Source: JALEGB01 sp038530925
GTDB taxonomy: Bacteria; Pseudomonadota; Alphaproteobacteria; Rhodobacterales; Rhodobacteraceae
DNA: 45,886 nucleotides
NCBI GenBank assembly: GCA_038530925.1
Contig: JBCBCG010000004.1
Coordinates: 1-45,886 of the forward strand
Direction of reading: 5' to 3'
Each line of letters starts with the position of its first letter. The stretch's first letter is position 1. A program made the position numbers and the translations under genes. Shown here in pieces: positions 33,501-41,039 of this stretch. Under the pieces are notes generated by a model. That model did no database searches and had not been told where the DNA came from. It worked only from the letters and a program-made list of their open reading frames with translations.

Positions 33501-36500
33501 CGGCGCTCGCGGATCTTTCAGCGGTCGACGCGCAAGGTCATGCGATCACCTATCAAATCACCGACGCGTCCGGGACCGCGATCGCCGACAGCCGCGTCGC
33601 GCTGTCAGGGAGCGCGCTGCAGGTCGGCGCCGGCGGATTCAGCTTCGAGGATGGCGCGAGCCAGACCGTCTATGTCGCGGCCAGCGACGGCGCGCTCAGC
33701 TCAGCGCCGACCGCGCTGACCTTCACGGTTCGAGACGCCGCCGAAACAGTGACCCTCGCCGATGGCGGCGCGGTGTTCGTCGATGAGGGCGTCGCGGAGA
33801 CGCTGATCCTCGGCGGGACCGGCGACGACGCGATCACGGCGCATCTCGCGGGCTCTGCGATGAGCGGCGGCGCCGGGAACGACACGCTCACCGGCGATAT
33901 CGGCGTTGACGAGGCGCGCTACGCCGGGCCCGCGTCGAACTATCTAGTCGAAGATCTCGGCGGCGGCGCGCATCGCGTCACCGATCTGACCGGCGCGGAG
34001 GGCGTCGACACCCTCACCGATTTCGAGCTTCTGAGCTTCAACGGCGCGCCCGGCGCGGCGATCGCGGGCTTCGTGAACAGCGCGCCATCAAGCCCAACCG
34101 CGACCTATCCAGCGAGTTTTCAGGAGAGCGGCGGGCTCGTCGTGCTTGACGCGAACAGCCACACCGGGATCGGCGCCGGCGCGACGCATAATTGGATCGC
34201 CAGCGCCCAGGGCGTGACGACGGATGTGAACAATGGTTCGAGCTGGCACGCGCCGGCGGACATTGCGGCGAACGCGCCGATGCTGAGCTACCGCGTGAAT
34301 TTCTCCACGCCCGGAACCTATTACGTGCATGTGCGCGGCGAAGGCTCCGGCACGAACAACAGCGTTCATGTCGGCCTGAACGGCGTCGTCGCGACCGATA
34401 CGGGCGGGATCGGCTGGTCGAGCGGCGCGACGCTTGAATGGGGCGATGACGACACCGCGGTGCTGACCGTGGCGAGCGCCGGCGTGCATGAGGTCAATCT
34501 CTGGGCGCGCGAAGACGGCTCGGAAGTCGCGACGATCCTTCTCACGCAAGATCCGAATTACGCGCCCGCCGGCGCTGGACCGGCGGAAAGCGCCTCCGCC
34601 TCGGTCGGGTCGGTGACAGAGGGCGCGGCGCAAGGCGCGAAAATCGCCGATCTCGCCTCGGTCGATGCGGAGGGCGATGCGATCACTTATGTGATCACCG
34701 ACAGCGCCGGAACGGTGATCAGCGACAACCGCGTGCAAATCGTCGGCGCCGAGCTTCAAGTCGGCGCAACCGGTTTCGATTTCGAGGCCGGCGCGAGCGC
34801 GACCGTGTATGTCGCCGCGACAGATGGGACGCTGACCTCGGCGCCGACGACGCTGACGCTGAGCGTGGTCGACGCCGCCGAAGCGCTGACCTTGGGGAAT
34901 GGCGGCGGCGTCTTCACGGATGCCGGCGTTTCGGAGACGTCCGTGACCGGCGGCGCAGGCGACGATGTGCTGACGGCGCTCCCGACCTATGCGAGCCTCT
35001 CGGGCGGCGCCGGCGATGATCAGCTTACTGCGAATGGGGTTTCGACGACGCTGTCGGGAGGGGCGGGCGATGATGTCATCAGCGCCTCAGGCGTCAGGAT
35101 TCTTGAGGCGGGAACGGAGACCTTCACGCAAGGCGCGGCGGGGAACTGGTTCAGCGTCGCGTTCGACGGACCGATCGCCAACGCTGTCGTCGTCTTGTCC
35201 CATAACTCTGCGAACGGCGATCTTTTCACCTATCGCGTCAGAAACGTCGATGAGAACGGCTTCGAATTTCAACTAGACGAATGGGACTACCTCGACGGAA
35301 CGCATGCGCAGGCGGAAACCGTCTCCTGGCTCGCCGTCTCGGCCGGCGTTCACACCTTGGATGACGGCGTGATCATCGAAGCAGGCGCAGCGAGCGTCGA
35401 CCATGATTTCGAAACCATCAATTTCGCCGCGAGCTTCGGCGCCGCGCCGGTCGTGCTGGCCCAGGCCGCAAGCGTCAACGACGCCGAAGCCGTCACGGAT
35501 CGGATCCAAAGCGTCAACGCCAGCTCGTTTCAAGTGAAGTTGGAGAACCAAGAGTCCGCTCCGGACGATCACCCATCAGAGACGGTCGGGTGGATCGCCA
35601 TCGACGATAGCGCCGCCGTCGGCGCGTCGATTTCTGCGACGACCGCGACGAATGTCGACGAAAGCGTCGGAACCGCGGCGTTCGCCCACAGCTTCAGCGC
35701 GCCTCCGGTGGCGCTCGCCGACATGCAAACCTACAATGGGAAGGACACGGCGGTCGGGACGATCACAGCGGTCACAACGACCAACGCATCCGTTCGCGCC
35801 GCCGAAGAGCAATCGAACGACGGCGAAATCCTTCACGCCGGCGAAACGTTCGGGTTGATCGCGCTGCCAAGCGGCGTCGTCGGCGGCGGCTATCAAGGCT
35901 CTCTCGCTTATCAGGGCGATCTCACAGATTTCGCCGTCTCCTATGACGGCGCAACGGAGACATTCACGATCACCGACCATGATCATGGCGACGGCCTGGA
36001 TGAAGGGCGGGACACGGTGACCGGCGTCGAGAGCTTCACATTCAACGGCGCGAGCGTCGACATGGCGGCGATGCTTGCGCGCGCGGCGGCGCTGGTGAGC
36101 GGAACCGGCGGCGATGATCCGATGAACGGCGGCGCGGGCGCGGACATTCTCTCGGGCGGCGCCGGCGCCGATGTGTTCGCGGGCGGCGCCGGCGCGGATC
36201 TGATGATCGGCGCCCGCCGCCGCGGCGATGTCGAATTCATCATCGCCCGCGCCGCCGATGTGATCGATGGCGGCGCCGGCGGCGCGGATCTCATCCGCAT
36301 CAACGGGCTCGACGATACGATCGTCTCTCAGAACGCGACGACGCTGCAGACGAACGGCTGGACGCTCTCGGTCACCAGTGGCGCGATCGCCAGCGTCGGC
36401 GCGAGCAGCGCCGCGCTCAGCGCCGATGCGGCGGGCCGGATCACGCTGACCGCGTCCGGAGACGAGATCGCCTTCTCCAACCTCGAAAGCGTGGTCTGGC

Positions 36501-36505
36501 TCTGA
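30587..36505 (+). CDS. Giant RTX/cadherin-like protein with lectin-like modules, type I secretion cargo
   Basis: 1972 residues, acidic, no signal peptide, as expected for type I cargo. Order: Ala/Glu-rich N-terminus 1-250; four cadherin-like repeats of about 100 residues (253-655; LDFETA-x-SH motif); RTX glycine/aspartate blocks 676-728; a linker module (RYAG to FVN, 731-784); a GH115-C-terminal-like module 785-957 (YYFHLRG, VHLGV, PSGAGPSES); cadherin-like 958-1049; the same series again 1050-1428; RTX 1452-1500; three H-type-lectin-like repeats 1504-1763 (ETVSWLAV, ETVGWIAI, ETFGLIAL); RTX 1838-1875; C-terminal secretion region to 1972. It probably binds calcium and surface glycans as an adhesin or matrix protein. 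Domain names are pattern recognition, not searches. Confidence 0.85.
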   Translation: MDDRKGDGADLEETLTEPMSAEPQSGAEIFLAARRRAGAGEEDLAIAGFGAVYSIGLAAPVAATTPAAAAARSALHDGALEAPSALGAAAEKASASDAETPPREPARDAADESLSASAAFSQGSIRAAEEISAIEELGPLAEALFFDEAARRGALEPAADAPEDAAADGAPKASTTPGALPSETGEETTGETARAPRDGAIGVIGVIGARSEAGAAIAETTGPITAERAALAAAPSAAAPAPSLELDTKATAINDEAPIFAAAPLIAAREDIAPGAPLHRIAARDPDGAQEPLSYSLSENADGLFQIDPNTGVVSLAPGRALDFETAPAHQIAVRVSDGIHSARQSLDIAVLDVQENQAPTALGATGGVIAETAAPGAVVATLAASDPDPSDAHRFEILSDPSGLFIASGDQLQLAPGATLDFETAQSHTLSLRAIDDAGAFVDGAITVTVTDANDISPVFTSGGAASISEATDDSAVIYRAAATDADATGEPITYRLINDAGGLFEIEANTGAVSLAAGRSLDFETATSHSITIESSDGLNTAAQIVAIAVTNENDSGQIFISAAAAAASESASDSAVILTAAATDLDGAGALISYSLTNDAGGLFEIDATTGAVSLATGRSLDFETATSHSITIESSDGLNTGTQTVSIAVQDEAEALTVAGAFTDAGVAESAITGGAGADAIVGADAGATLFGLGGDDALTGGAGDDALTGAAGDDTLSGGGGDDVARYAGASSDFRVEDLGGGAFRITDLTGAEGVDTLTNIEFLSFNGAPGAAIAGFVNTAPSAPTAKLTAGGVHQESGGLVVIEAPNYASLRDGDDNAWAAGPSAGFMGTAFDAGSFWSSPGGLSAAPAISYQVAITTTGTYYFHLRGAGDGSGNSVHLGVGGAPVTDGQGISWAPSGPSWADDPTAVVAISTPGTYEITIWGREDGASFDKLIMTTDAAYAPSGAGPSESATLGAVIDESAGAGAALADLSAVDAQGHAITYQITDASGTAIADSRVALSGSALQVGAGGFSFEDGASQTVYVAASDGALSSAPTALTFTVRDAAETVTLADGGAVFVDEGVAETLILGGTGDDAITAHLAGSAMSGGAGNDTLTGDIGVDEARYAGPASNYLVEDLGGGAHRVTDLTGAEGVDTLTDFELLSFNGAPGAAIAGFVNSAPSSPTATYPASFQESGGLVVLDANSHTGIGAGATHNWIASAQGVTTDVNNGSSWHAPADIAANAPMLSYRVNFSTPGTYYVHVRGEGSGTNNSVHVGLNGVVATDTGGIGWSSGATLEWGDDDTAVLTVASAGVHEVNLWAREDGSEVATILLTQDPNYAPAGAGPAESASASVGSVTEGAAQGAKIADLASVDAEGDAITYVITDSAGTVISDNRVQIVGAELQVGATGFDFEAGASATVYVAATDGTLTSAPTTLTLSVVDAAEALTLGNGGGVFTDAGVSETSVTGGAGDDVLTALPTYASLSGGAGDDQLTANGVSTTLSGGAGDDVISASGVRILEAGTETFTQGAAGNWFSVAFDGPIANAVVVLSHNSANGDLFTYRVRNVDENGFEFQLDEWDYLDGTHAQAETVSWLAVSAGVHTLDDGVIIEAGAASVDHDFETINFAASFGAAPVVLAQAASVNDAEAVTDRIQSVNASSFQVKLENQESAPDDHPSETVGWIAIDDSAAVGASISATTATNVDESVGTAAFAHSFSAPPVALADMQTYNGKDTAVGTITAVTTTNASVRAAEEQSNDGEILHAGETFGLIALPSGVVGGGYQGSLAYQGDLTDFAVSYDGATETFTITDHDHGDGLDEGRDTVTGVESFTFNGASVDMAAMLARAAALVSGTGGDDPMNGGAGADILSGGAGADVFAGGAGADLMIGARRRGDVEFIIARAADVIDGGAGGADLIRINGLDDTIVSQNATTLQTNGWTLSVTSGAIASVGASSAALSADAAGRITLTASGDEIAFSNLESVVWL
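32144..32214 (+). repeat. 71-bp coding repeat, copy 1
   Basis: Identical to 32447-32517 except for one base (T at the end of the GATTT run versus C). It codes the end of the third cadherin-like repeat (LDFETATSHSITIESSDG). The offset is 303 bases, exactly one 101-residue repeat, and the near-identity at silent sites points to recent duplication or gene conversion. Confidence 0.9.
32447..32517 (+). repeat. 71-bp coding repeat, copy 2
   Basis: Partner of 32144-32214, coding the same segment in the fourth cadherin-like repeat. One mismatch over 71 bases, much closer than the flanking repeat sequence. Confidence 0.9.
32549..34870 (+). repeat. Two large tandem coding units (about 1.2 and 1.1 kb)
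   Basis: Unit 1 is 32549-33733 (residues 655-1049) and unit 2 is 33734-34870 (residues 1050-1428); the start of a third follows at 34871. Each holds RTX block, RYAG-to-FVN module, GH115-C-like module and cadherin-like segment in the same order. The protein match is strong (for example VEDLGGGA, TDLTGAEGVDTLT and FNGAPGAAIAGFVN are shared), while the DNA has diverged at silent sites, so this duplication is older than the 71-bp event. Confidence 0.8.
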
Positions 36506-36604
36506 CGATCGCCTCGTTCCTGAGCGTGGTTAACGAAGCGGAAACACGATCTTGAAACCTTCCCATCGGAAGACGACGCGCCCGCGTCGCCGCTGGGAGG
36601 TCTC

Positions 36605-37489
36605 ATGACGCCGATCGACACGCTGCGCTTCATTCGCGCGCATCCGCTGAGCGGGCGCCGTCCGCTGGACGGCGTAGCGCGATATTTTGGCTGGCAGTTG
36701 CGCAGCCGCCTCTCAGATGAGGTTGAGACGCGCTGGGTGGACGGGCTGCGCCTGGTGGCGCGGCGCGGGATGACCGGCGCGACCGGCAATATCTATTGCG
36801 GTCTGCACGAGCCGCGGGACATGGCGCTGACGCTGCATCTGCTGCGACCAGGCGATCTTTTCGTCGATGCGGGCGCCAATATCGGCGCCTACACGCTGCT
36901 CGCCGCCGGCGCCGCTGGGGCTCAAACTCTAAGCGTCGAGCCTGATCCGCAGGCGCTCGCCGCGCTCCGACGGAACATCGCGGCGAATGGGCTCGAGGCG
37001 CGGGTCGAAATCCATGAGACGGCGCTCGGCTCCGCAGCGGGCGTCGTTCGCTTCAGCGATGGCCGCGACACCGTCAATCGCGTGCTCACGGATGCGGAGA
37101 CCGAGAGCGAGAGCGAGAGCGAGACGCAATGGCGCGAAGCGTCGATGGCGACTCTCGACGAGCTGTTGGCTGGCCGCGCGCCGACCATGATCAAGCTAGA
37201 TCTTGAAGGCCATGAGCGACAGGCGCTGGCGGGCGCGGAGGCGACCCTGACCCAAGAGACGCTGCTCGCTCTGGTGATAGAGACGGTGGACCCCGCTGCG
37301 CGCAGCCTCTTGGCGCGCCACGGTTTCGAGGAGGCGTTCTATGACCCGCTCAGTCGCGTCGTCGAACCGCTTCAAGGGGGCGAGCGCGGCGCTCACGGCC
37401 CGAACCATCTCTTCCTTCGCAACATCGAGGCGGCGCGCGCCCGCGTCGCCGACGCGCCGGTGCGGAACGTTTACGGTCTAAGCATTTGA
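36605..37489 (+). CDS. FkbM-family SAM-dependent methyltransferase
   Basis: 294 residues. The SAM-binding motif FVDAGANIGAYT is at 86-97, VEPDPQA (acidic end of the second strand) at 111-117 and KLDLEGHE (197-204), the signature of FkbM enzymes, which methylate hydroxyl groups of polyketides, sugars and glycolipids. An acidic SESESESE tract (about 167-174) comes from a short GAGAGC repeat. ATG 36605 has GGGAGG 4 bases upstream. It lies 99 bases after the giant protein gene on the same strand. FkbM enzymes are common in polysaccharide loci, so modification of a surface glycan is possible but unproven. Confidence 0.88.
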   Translation: MTPIDTLRFIRAHPLSGRRPLDGVARYFGWQLRSRLSDEVETRWVDGLRLVARRGMTGATGNIYCGLHEPRDMALTLHLLRPGDLFVDAGANIGAYTLLAAGAAGAQTLSVEPDPQALAALRRNIAANGLEARVEIHETALGSAAGVVRFSDGRDTVNRVLTDAETESESESETQWREASMATLDELLAGRAPTMIKLDLEGHERQALAGAEATLTQETLLALVIETVDPAARSLLARHGFEEAFYDPLSRVVEPLQGGERGAHGPNHLFLRNIEAARARVADAPVRNVYGLSI

Positions 37490-37532
37490 ACGCGTTCTGG
37501 CCGCTATCGAGCGTTGCGCCATATCCCTATCG

Positions 37533-38396
37533 ATGATCGCGCGCCTGATTGAACGACTGCTTGGACCGCCCCATGGGCGGCGCCTCGCGACCCTGGTGGA
37601 CGGCGCGCTCAAACCGCCGCCCGGCGTCGGCCGCATCACGCTCGCGCTGCTTTACGGATTTGCGACCCACACGCTCTTCACCGCGGCGGTGCTCGCGATG
37701 GTGATAGGAATGTTCTTTGGCATGAGCCTCAGCCTCGGCGCCGCGCCCTGGCCTTGGGCGTATCTCGCCAACGCCGCCCTTCTGCTGCAATTTCCACTCG
37801 TCCACTCGCTCCTTCTGACGCGCCGAGGCGGCGCTTTGCTCGGATGGCTTGCGCCGCGCGGAGAAGGCGCTCGTCTCGCTACGACGACTTACGCGCTCGT
37901 CGCGTCTGTTCAACTGCTGCTCCTTTTCGCGCTTTGGACGCCGAGCGGCGTGGTTTGGTTCGCGCCGACTGGCGGCTGGCTCTACGCGCATACGGCGCTC
38001 TACGCTGCGACATGGGTGTTGCTGCTGAAAGCGACGTTCGATGCTGGGCTTGAGGTTCAATCCGGCGCGCTCGGCTGGATCTCGCTGCTGAAGCGTGTCG
38101 ATCCGGTTTTTCCGGACATGCCTGAAACCGGGCTCTTCCGCGTGATCCGACATCCGATTTACGTCGCCTTCGCGCTGACGCTCTGGACGGCGCCGACCTG
38201 GACGCCAGATCAACTCGCAGTGGCCATCGCGCTCACGGCGTACTGCCTCGCCGCGCCTATGCTGAAGGAACGCCGCCTTGAGGCGCGGTTCGGCGCGCGC
38301 TTCACCGCTTACAAAGCCCGCACGCCCTACGCTGCGCCCAGATTTCGCCTTTGGAGGACCGATGACCGACGCCGCGCCGCCGACGACCCAGGCTGA
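37533..38396 (+). CDS. Membrane methyltransferase (NnrU/isoprenylcysteine methyltransferase-like)
   Basis: 287 residues with about five to six TM segments between 35 and 260. The C-terminal third has FRVIRHPIYVAF followed by a TM and ERRLEARFGARFTAYKAR, the SAM-binding layout of the ICMT/phospholipid-methyltransferase superfamily, closest in appearance to NnrU and methanethiol S-methyltransferase (MddA) proteins. Such enzymes methylate small thiols or lipids at the inner membrane. The start ATG 37533 has no clear ribosome-binding site. Its last 35 bases overlap the next methyltransferase gene, suggesting coupling. Confidence 0.75.
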   Translation: MIARLIERLLGPPHGRRLATLVDGALKPPPGVGRITLALLYGFATHTLFTAAVLAMVIGMFFGMSLSLGAAPWPWAYLANAALLLQFPLVHSLLLTRRGGALLGWLAPRGEGARLATTTYALVASVQLLLLFALWTPSGVVWFAPTGGWLYAHTALYAATWVLLLKATFDAGLEVQSGALGWISLLKRVDPVFPDMPETGLFRVIRHPIYVAFALTLWTAPTWTPDQLAVAIALTAYCLAAPMLKERRLEARFGARFTAYKARTPYAAPRFRLWRTDDRRRAADDPG

Positions 38397-39129
38397 AAAA
38401 ACCCTCCCCGCCGCCGCGCCTGGCGCCGCGATCCGAAACGATCTCACCATCTACGACGCCGTCGCGCGGGAGTGGTGGTCGGATGAGATCCGCTGGGTGC
38501 GAACGCTCAAAAACATGGTCCCGGCGCGGCTGCGGTGGTTCGACCGGTTCATCGACTGGAACGGCGAAGCGGTGCTCGATTTGGGCTGCGCCGGCGGCTT
38601 CATGGCCGAGGCGCTGCATGAGCGCGGCGCCGTGGTCAGCGGGCTCGACCCGGCGGCCGAGGCGATCGAAGCCGCCAAAGCGCACGCCGCGCAGGAAGGC
38701 CGCGCCATCGACTATCAGGTCGGCGTCGGCGAGGCGCTTCCCTATGCGGACGGCGCCTTCGACGCGGTGGTGTGCGTCGATGTGCTGGAGCATGTGACGG
38801 ATGTCGACCAAGTGCTGGCCGAAGTGCGCCGCGTGCTGAAGCCGGGCGGGCTCTTCCTCTACGACACCATCAACCGCAACCCGCTGGCGAGCCTTGCGGT
38901 TGTGACGATGGCCGAAGACGTGCTCGGCCTGCTGCCCAAGGGCGCGCATGATCCGAAGCTCTTCATCAAACCATCAGAGATGCGCGGAAAGCTCAGCGAA
39001 GCGGGCCTCGCGCCGGGCGAGATGACCGGCCTCGGCCCAGCAGGCCTAACGCGCCGCGGGGACTTCACCTTCGGCGCGAACCCGTTCCGAACCGTCATTT
39101 ACATGGGAGTAGCGCGAAAAAGCGCATGA
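38362..39129 (+). CDS. UbiG-family class I methyltransferase
   Basis: 255 residues from ATG 38362, which has GGAGGA 5 bases upstream; the start lies within the preceding gene. Motif I VLDLGCAGGFMAE is at 71-83, then GLDPAAEAIE, CVDVLEHV and LKPGGLFLYDTINRN, and a UbiG-type tail with PKGAHDPKLFIKP. UbiG performs the two O-methylations of ubiquinone synthesis. The N-terminal segment (YDAVAREWWS) also matches that family, but the setting beside two other methyltransferases leaves room for a paralogue with another substrate, so no symbol is given. Confidence 0.8.
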   Translation: MTDAAPPTTQAEKTLPAAAPGAAIRNDLTIYDAVAREWWSDEIRWVRTLKNMVPARLRWFDRFIDWNGEAVLDLGCAGGFMAEALHERGAVVSGLDPAAEAIEAAKAHAAQEGRAIDYQVGVGEALPYADGAFDAVVCVDVLEHVTDVDQVLAEVRRVLKPGGLFLYDTINRNPLASLAVVTMAEDVLGLLPKGAHDPKLFIKPSEMRGKLSEAGLAPGEMTGLGPAGLTRRGDFTFGANPFRTVIYMGVARKSA

Positions 39130-39147
39130 CGCGCAACGCGGCTCTGA

Positions 39148-39222
39148 TGGCTCCGGCGGTAGGATTCGAACCTACGGCCAACCGATTAACAGTCGGTTGC
39201 TCTACCGCTGAGCTACGCCGGA
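39148..39222 (-). tRNA. trnN: tRNA-Asn (anticodon GTT)
   Basis: 75 bases including an encoded CCA end. Read on the minus strand: acceptor TCCGGCG pairs with CGCCGGA; D-arm GCTC/GAGC; anticodon arm ACCGA/TCGGT with loop CTGTTAA, anticodon GTT; T-arm GTAGG/CCTAC with loop TTCGAAT; discriminator G; then CCA. All stems pair. It lies 18 bases beyond the UbiG-like stop on the opposite strand. No attachment-site duplication was seen near it. Confidence 0.97.
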
Positions 39223-39402
39223 TCGCATCAGAGCGCGGCGTATAGCAAACGCCGCCGCTTGCGTCGAGCGCGAAGTTCTCGCCTCTCGCCGCGGGCGACG
39301 ACGTCCGCGCCATTGGCGGCGCCGCACTATGCGCTACGCTACAAGGGGATGGTTAATAGGTCATCTGCGGCCCGGATCGCAGGCGGCGCGGAGGGTGAGG
39401 CG

Positions 39403-40290
39403 ATGGCGGAGCGGGCGGCGCGGTTGGAGCGAGCACAGGGCGCGGCGGCGCGCCGGTTCGGGCGAGCGCGCCGCTGGGCGGCGGCGCTCATCGCGGGCGC
39501 CGCGCTCTTCAGCGCGGGCGACGAAGCTCTGGCGTTCGGCGCCTGCCAGGCCTTCACCGATCGCGGCGGCGAGGCGCGCGTGATCGCTGCGCGCTATGAC
39601 GGCGCGATCGCCGCGGACACCTTGGCGATCACCTATGTCACCCATTCGACGTTCCTGCTGCAAACGCCCGGCGGCGCCAGCCTCGCCACGGATTACGCCG
39701 GCTACGCCGGTCCGGGCGGCCCGCCGACCGCCGTCACCATGAACAACGCCCATTCGACGCATTATACGATGAGCCCGGATCCGCGGATCCAATACGTGCT
39801 CCGCGGTTGGCCTGCGCCTGAGCGTGAGCGCGCCGAGCACCGCGTTGAGGTCGCGGATCTCAAAGTGCGCAATGTCAGCACCGATGTCCGCGATTGGGAT
39901 GGCGGCATGCGCGTGAACGGGAATTCCATCTTCATCTTCGAGCTCGGCGATCTGTGCGTCGCGCATCTCGGCCATCTCCACCACATGCCGACCGCCGCGC
40001 ATTTCGCCGAGATCGGATTTGTGGATGTGGTGATGGCGCCGGTCGATGGCGGGCTGACGCTGACCCATGCGGAGATGGCCGAAGTGCTCGCTCGGCTGGA
40101 GGCGAAGCTGGTGCTGCCGATGCATTACTTCGGTCCGGCGACGCTGGAGCGGTTCCTCACAGCCCATGGCGCGGCGTTTGATGTGGTTTTCGAAGAGAGC
40201 GGCACGGTGCTCGTCTCGAAAGACACGCTGCCGCGGGCTCCGACCATGATGGTGCTGGCGCCGCGCTCTGTCGATCTCTTCGACGACTAA
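39403..40290 (+). CDS. Exported metallo-beta-lactamase-fold protein (UlaG-like)
   Basis: 295 residues from ATG 39403, which has GGAGGG 8 bases upstream; an ATG at 39349 is also in frame. A basic N-terminus and hydrophobic segment (AAALIAGAALFSAG) ending near ALA-FG indicate Sec export. The MBL fold is seen in YVTHSTFLLQTPGG, LATDYAGYAG, MNNAHSTHYT, AHLGHLHH and LPMHYFGP. The usual HxHxDH motif is replaced by NAHSTH, so metal binding must be unusual. The family includes UlaG lactonases and other hydrolases; the substrate is unknown. The stop and the next start share a base (TAATG), giving coupling to the DUF4174 gene. Confidence 0.8.
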   Translation: MAERAARLERAQGAAARRFGRARRWAAALIAGAALFSAGDEALAFGACQAFTDRGGEARVIAARYDGAIAADTLAITYVTHSTFLLQTPGGASLATDYAGYAGPGGPPTAVTMNNAHSTHYTMSPDPRIQYVLRGWPAPERERAEHRVEVADLKVRNVSTDVRDWDGGMRVNGNSIFIFELGDLCVAHLGHLHHMPTAAHFAEIGFVDVVMAPVDGGLTLTHAEMAEVLARLEAKLVLPMHYFGPATLERFLTAHGAAFDVVFEESGTVLVSKDTLPRAPTMMVLAPRSVDLFDD

Positions 40291-40763
40291 TGGGGAAGTC
40301 CTTCACCGCGCGGCTCAGACGGGGCGCTCTCGCCGCCACCCTGCTGAGCGTCGTCTCATGCGGCGTCGCCTCCGCTGCGCCTCTGTCGGAGTTCGCCTGG
40401 TCCGCCCGGCCTCTCCTAGTCTTCGGCGCCGCTTGGGACGCGCCCGACATCTCAGCGCAACGCCAAGCGCTTTCCGACGCGGCGGATGGTCTGCGGGAGA
40501 GAGAGGTTCTGGTGCTTTACGTGCTGCCGAACCGCATCGTGCTCGACCGGGCCGAAACGACGATCGCTCCCGTCGCGCTCCGAGACGCGTTCGGCGTCGA
40601 CGAGGGTGATTTCGCCGTCTTGCTGATCGGCAAAGACACTGGCGTCAAATTGCGCGAGACCACGCCGGTGGCGCCCACGCGGCTCTTCGATCTCATCGAC
40701 GCCATGCCGATGCGCCGAAACGAAATGCGCAACCGGCGACGCGAGACGCGCTCGCGCGAATAG
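40290..40763 (+). CDS. Exported DUF4174 protein
   Basis: 157 residues. Signal peptide about 1-29 (core ALAATLLSVVS, end ASA-AP). The DUF4174 pattern is clear: FAWSARPLLVFG, a helix with RQALSDAADGLRERE, FAVLLIGKDTGVKLRE and IDAMPMRRNEM near the C-terminus. The domain looks thioredoxin-like but has no CxxC. Its function is unknown. It is coupled to the MBL-fold gene by a one-base overlap, so both may work in the periplasm. Confidence 0.88.
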   Translation: MGKSFTARLRRGALAATLLSVVSCGVASAAPLSEFAWSARPLLVFGAAWDAPDISAQRQALSDAADGLREREVLVLYVLPNRIVLDRAETTIAPVALRDAFGVDEGDFAVLLIGKDTGVKLRETTPVAPTRLFDLIDAMPMRRNEMRNRRRETRSRE

Positions 40764-40764
40764 G

Positions 40765-40800
40765 CGCCGCTGACGGCGAGCGAGCGCCGCTGGCGGCGCT
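40765..40800. terminator. Double hairpin between convergent genes
   Basis: Two stems in a row: CGCCG CTGA CGGCG (40765-40778) and AGCGCCG CTGG CGGCGCT (40783-40800, 7-bp stem). They fill the 36 bases between the DUF4174 stop and the stop of the minus-strand small protein, and can act in both directions. No T-tract. Confidence 0.5.
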
Positions 40801-41039
40801 TAGGCCGCTCGATCGTAAACGATCGGCTCGGGCTGCGGCGCGGCCACCGTCGCGGCGCTGCGAGACGGCTGCGTCGGCGTCGCCGGCTCCGCCGCCTTCG
40901 CGTAGATGATCGCGTTCAGACCGAGACGGAGCATGATCAGCCCGATCAGGGCCAACAGGATCACGCCCGCGGGCGACGCGGCGCCTTCGATCATCCGATC
41001 GATCACGCCAGAGGCGCCGACAGCGCTTTGAATGCCCAT
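40800..41039 (-). CDS. Small single-pass membrane protein
   Basis: 79 residues from ATG 41039, which has a strong GAGGAGG 5 bases upstream; in-frame codons farther upstream are not needed. Hydrophobic segment about 25-45 (PAGVILLALIGLIMLRLGL), then a flexible Ala/Pro/Thr-rich tail. No family recognised. The strong ribosome-binding site and an AT-rich upstream region support a real, well-translated gene. Confidence 0.65.
   Translation of the reverse strand: MGIQSAVGASGVIDRMIEGAASPAGVILLALIGLIMLRLGLNAIIYAKAAEPATPTQPSRSAATVAAPQPEPIVYDRAA

Noticed and set aside
39148..39222. tRNA-Asn as an integration site for an island
   Set aside because: No integrase, no direct repeat of the tRNA 3' end and no composition change were seen on either side.
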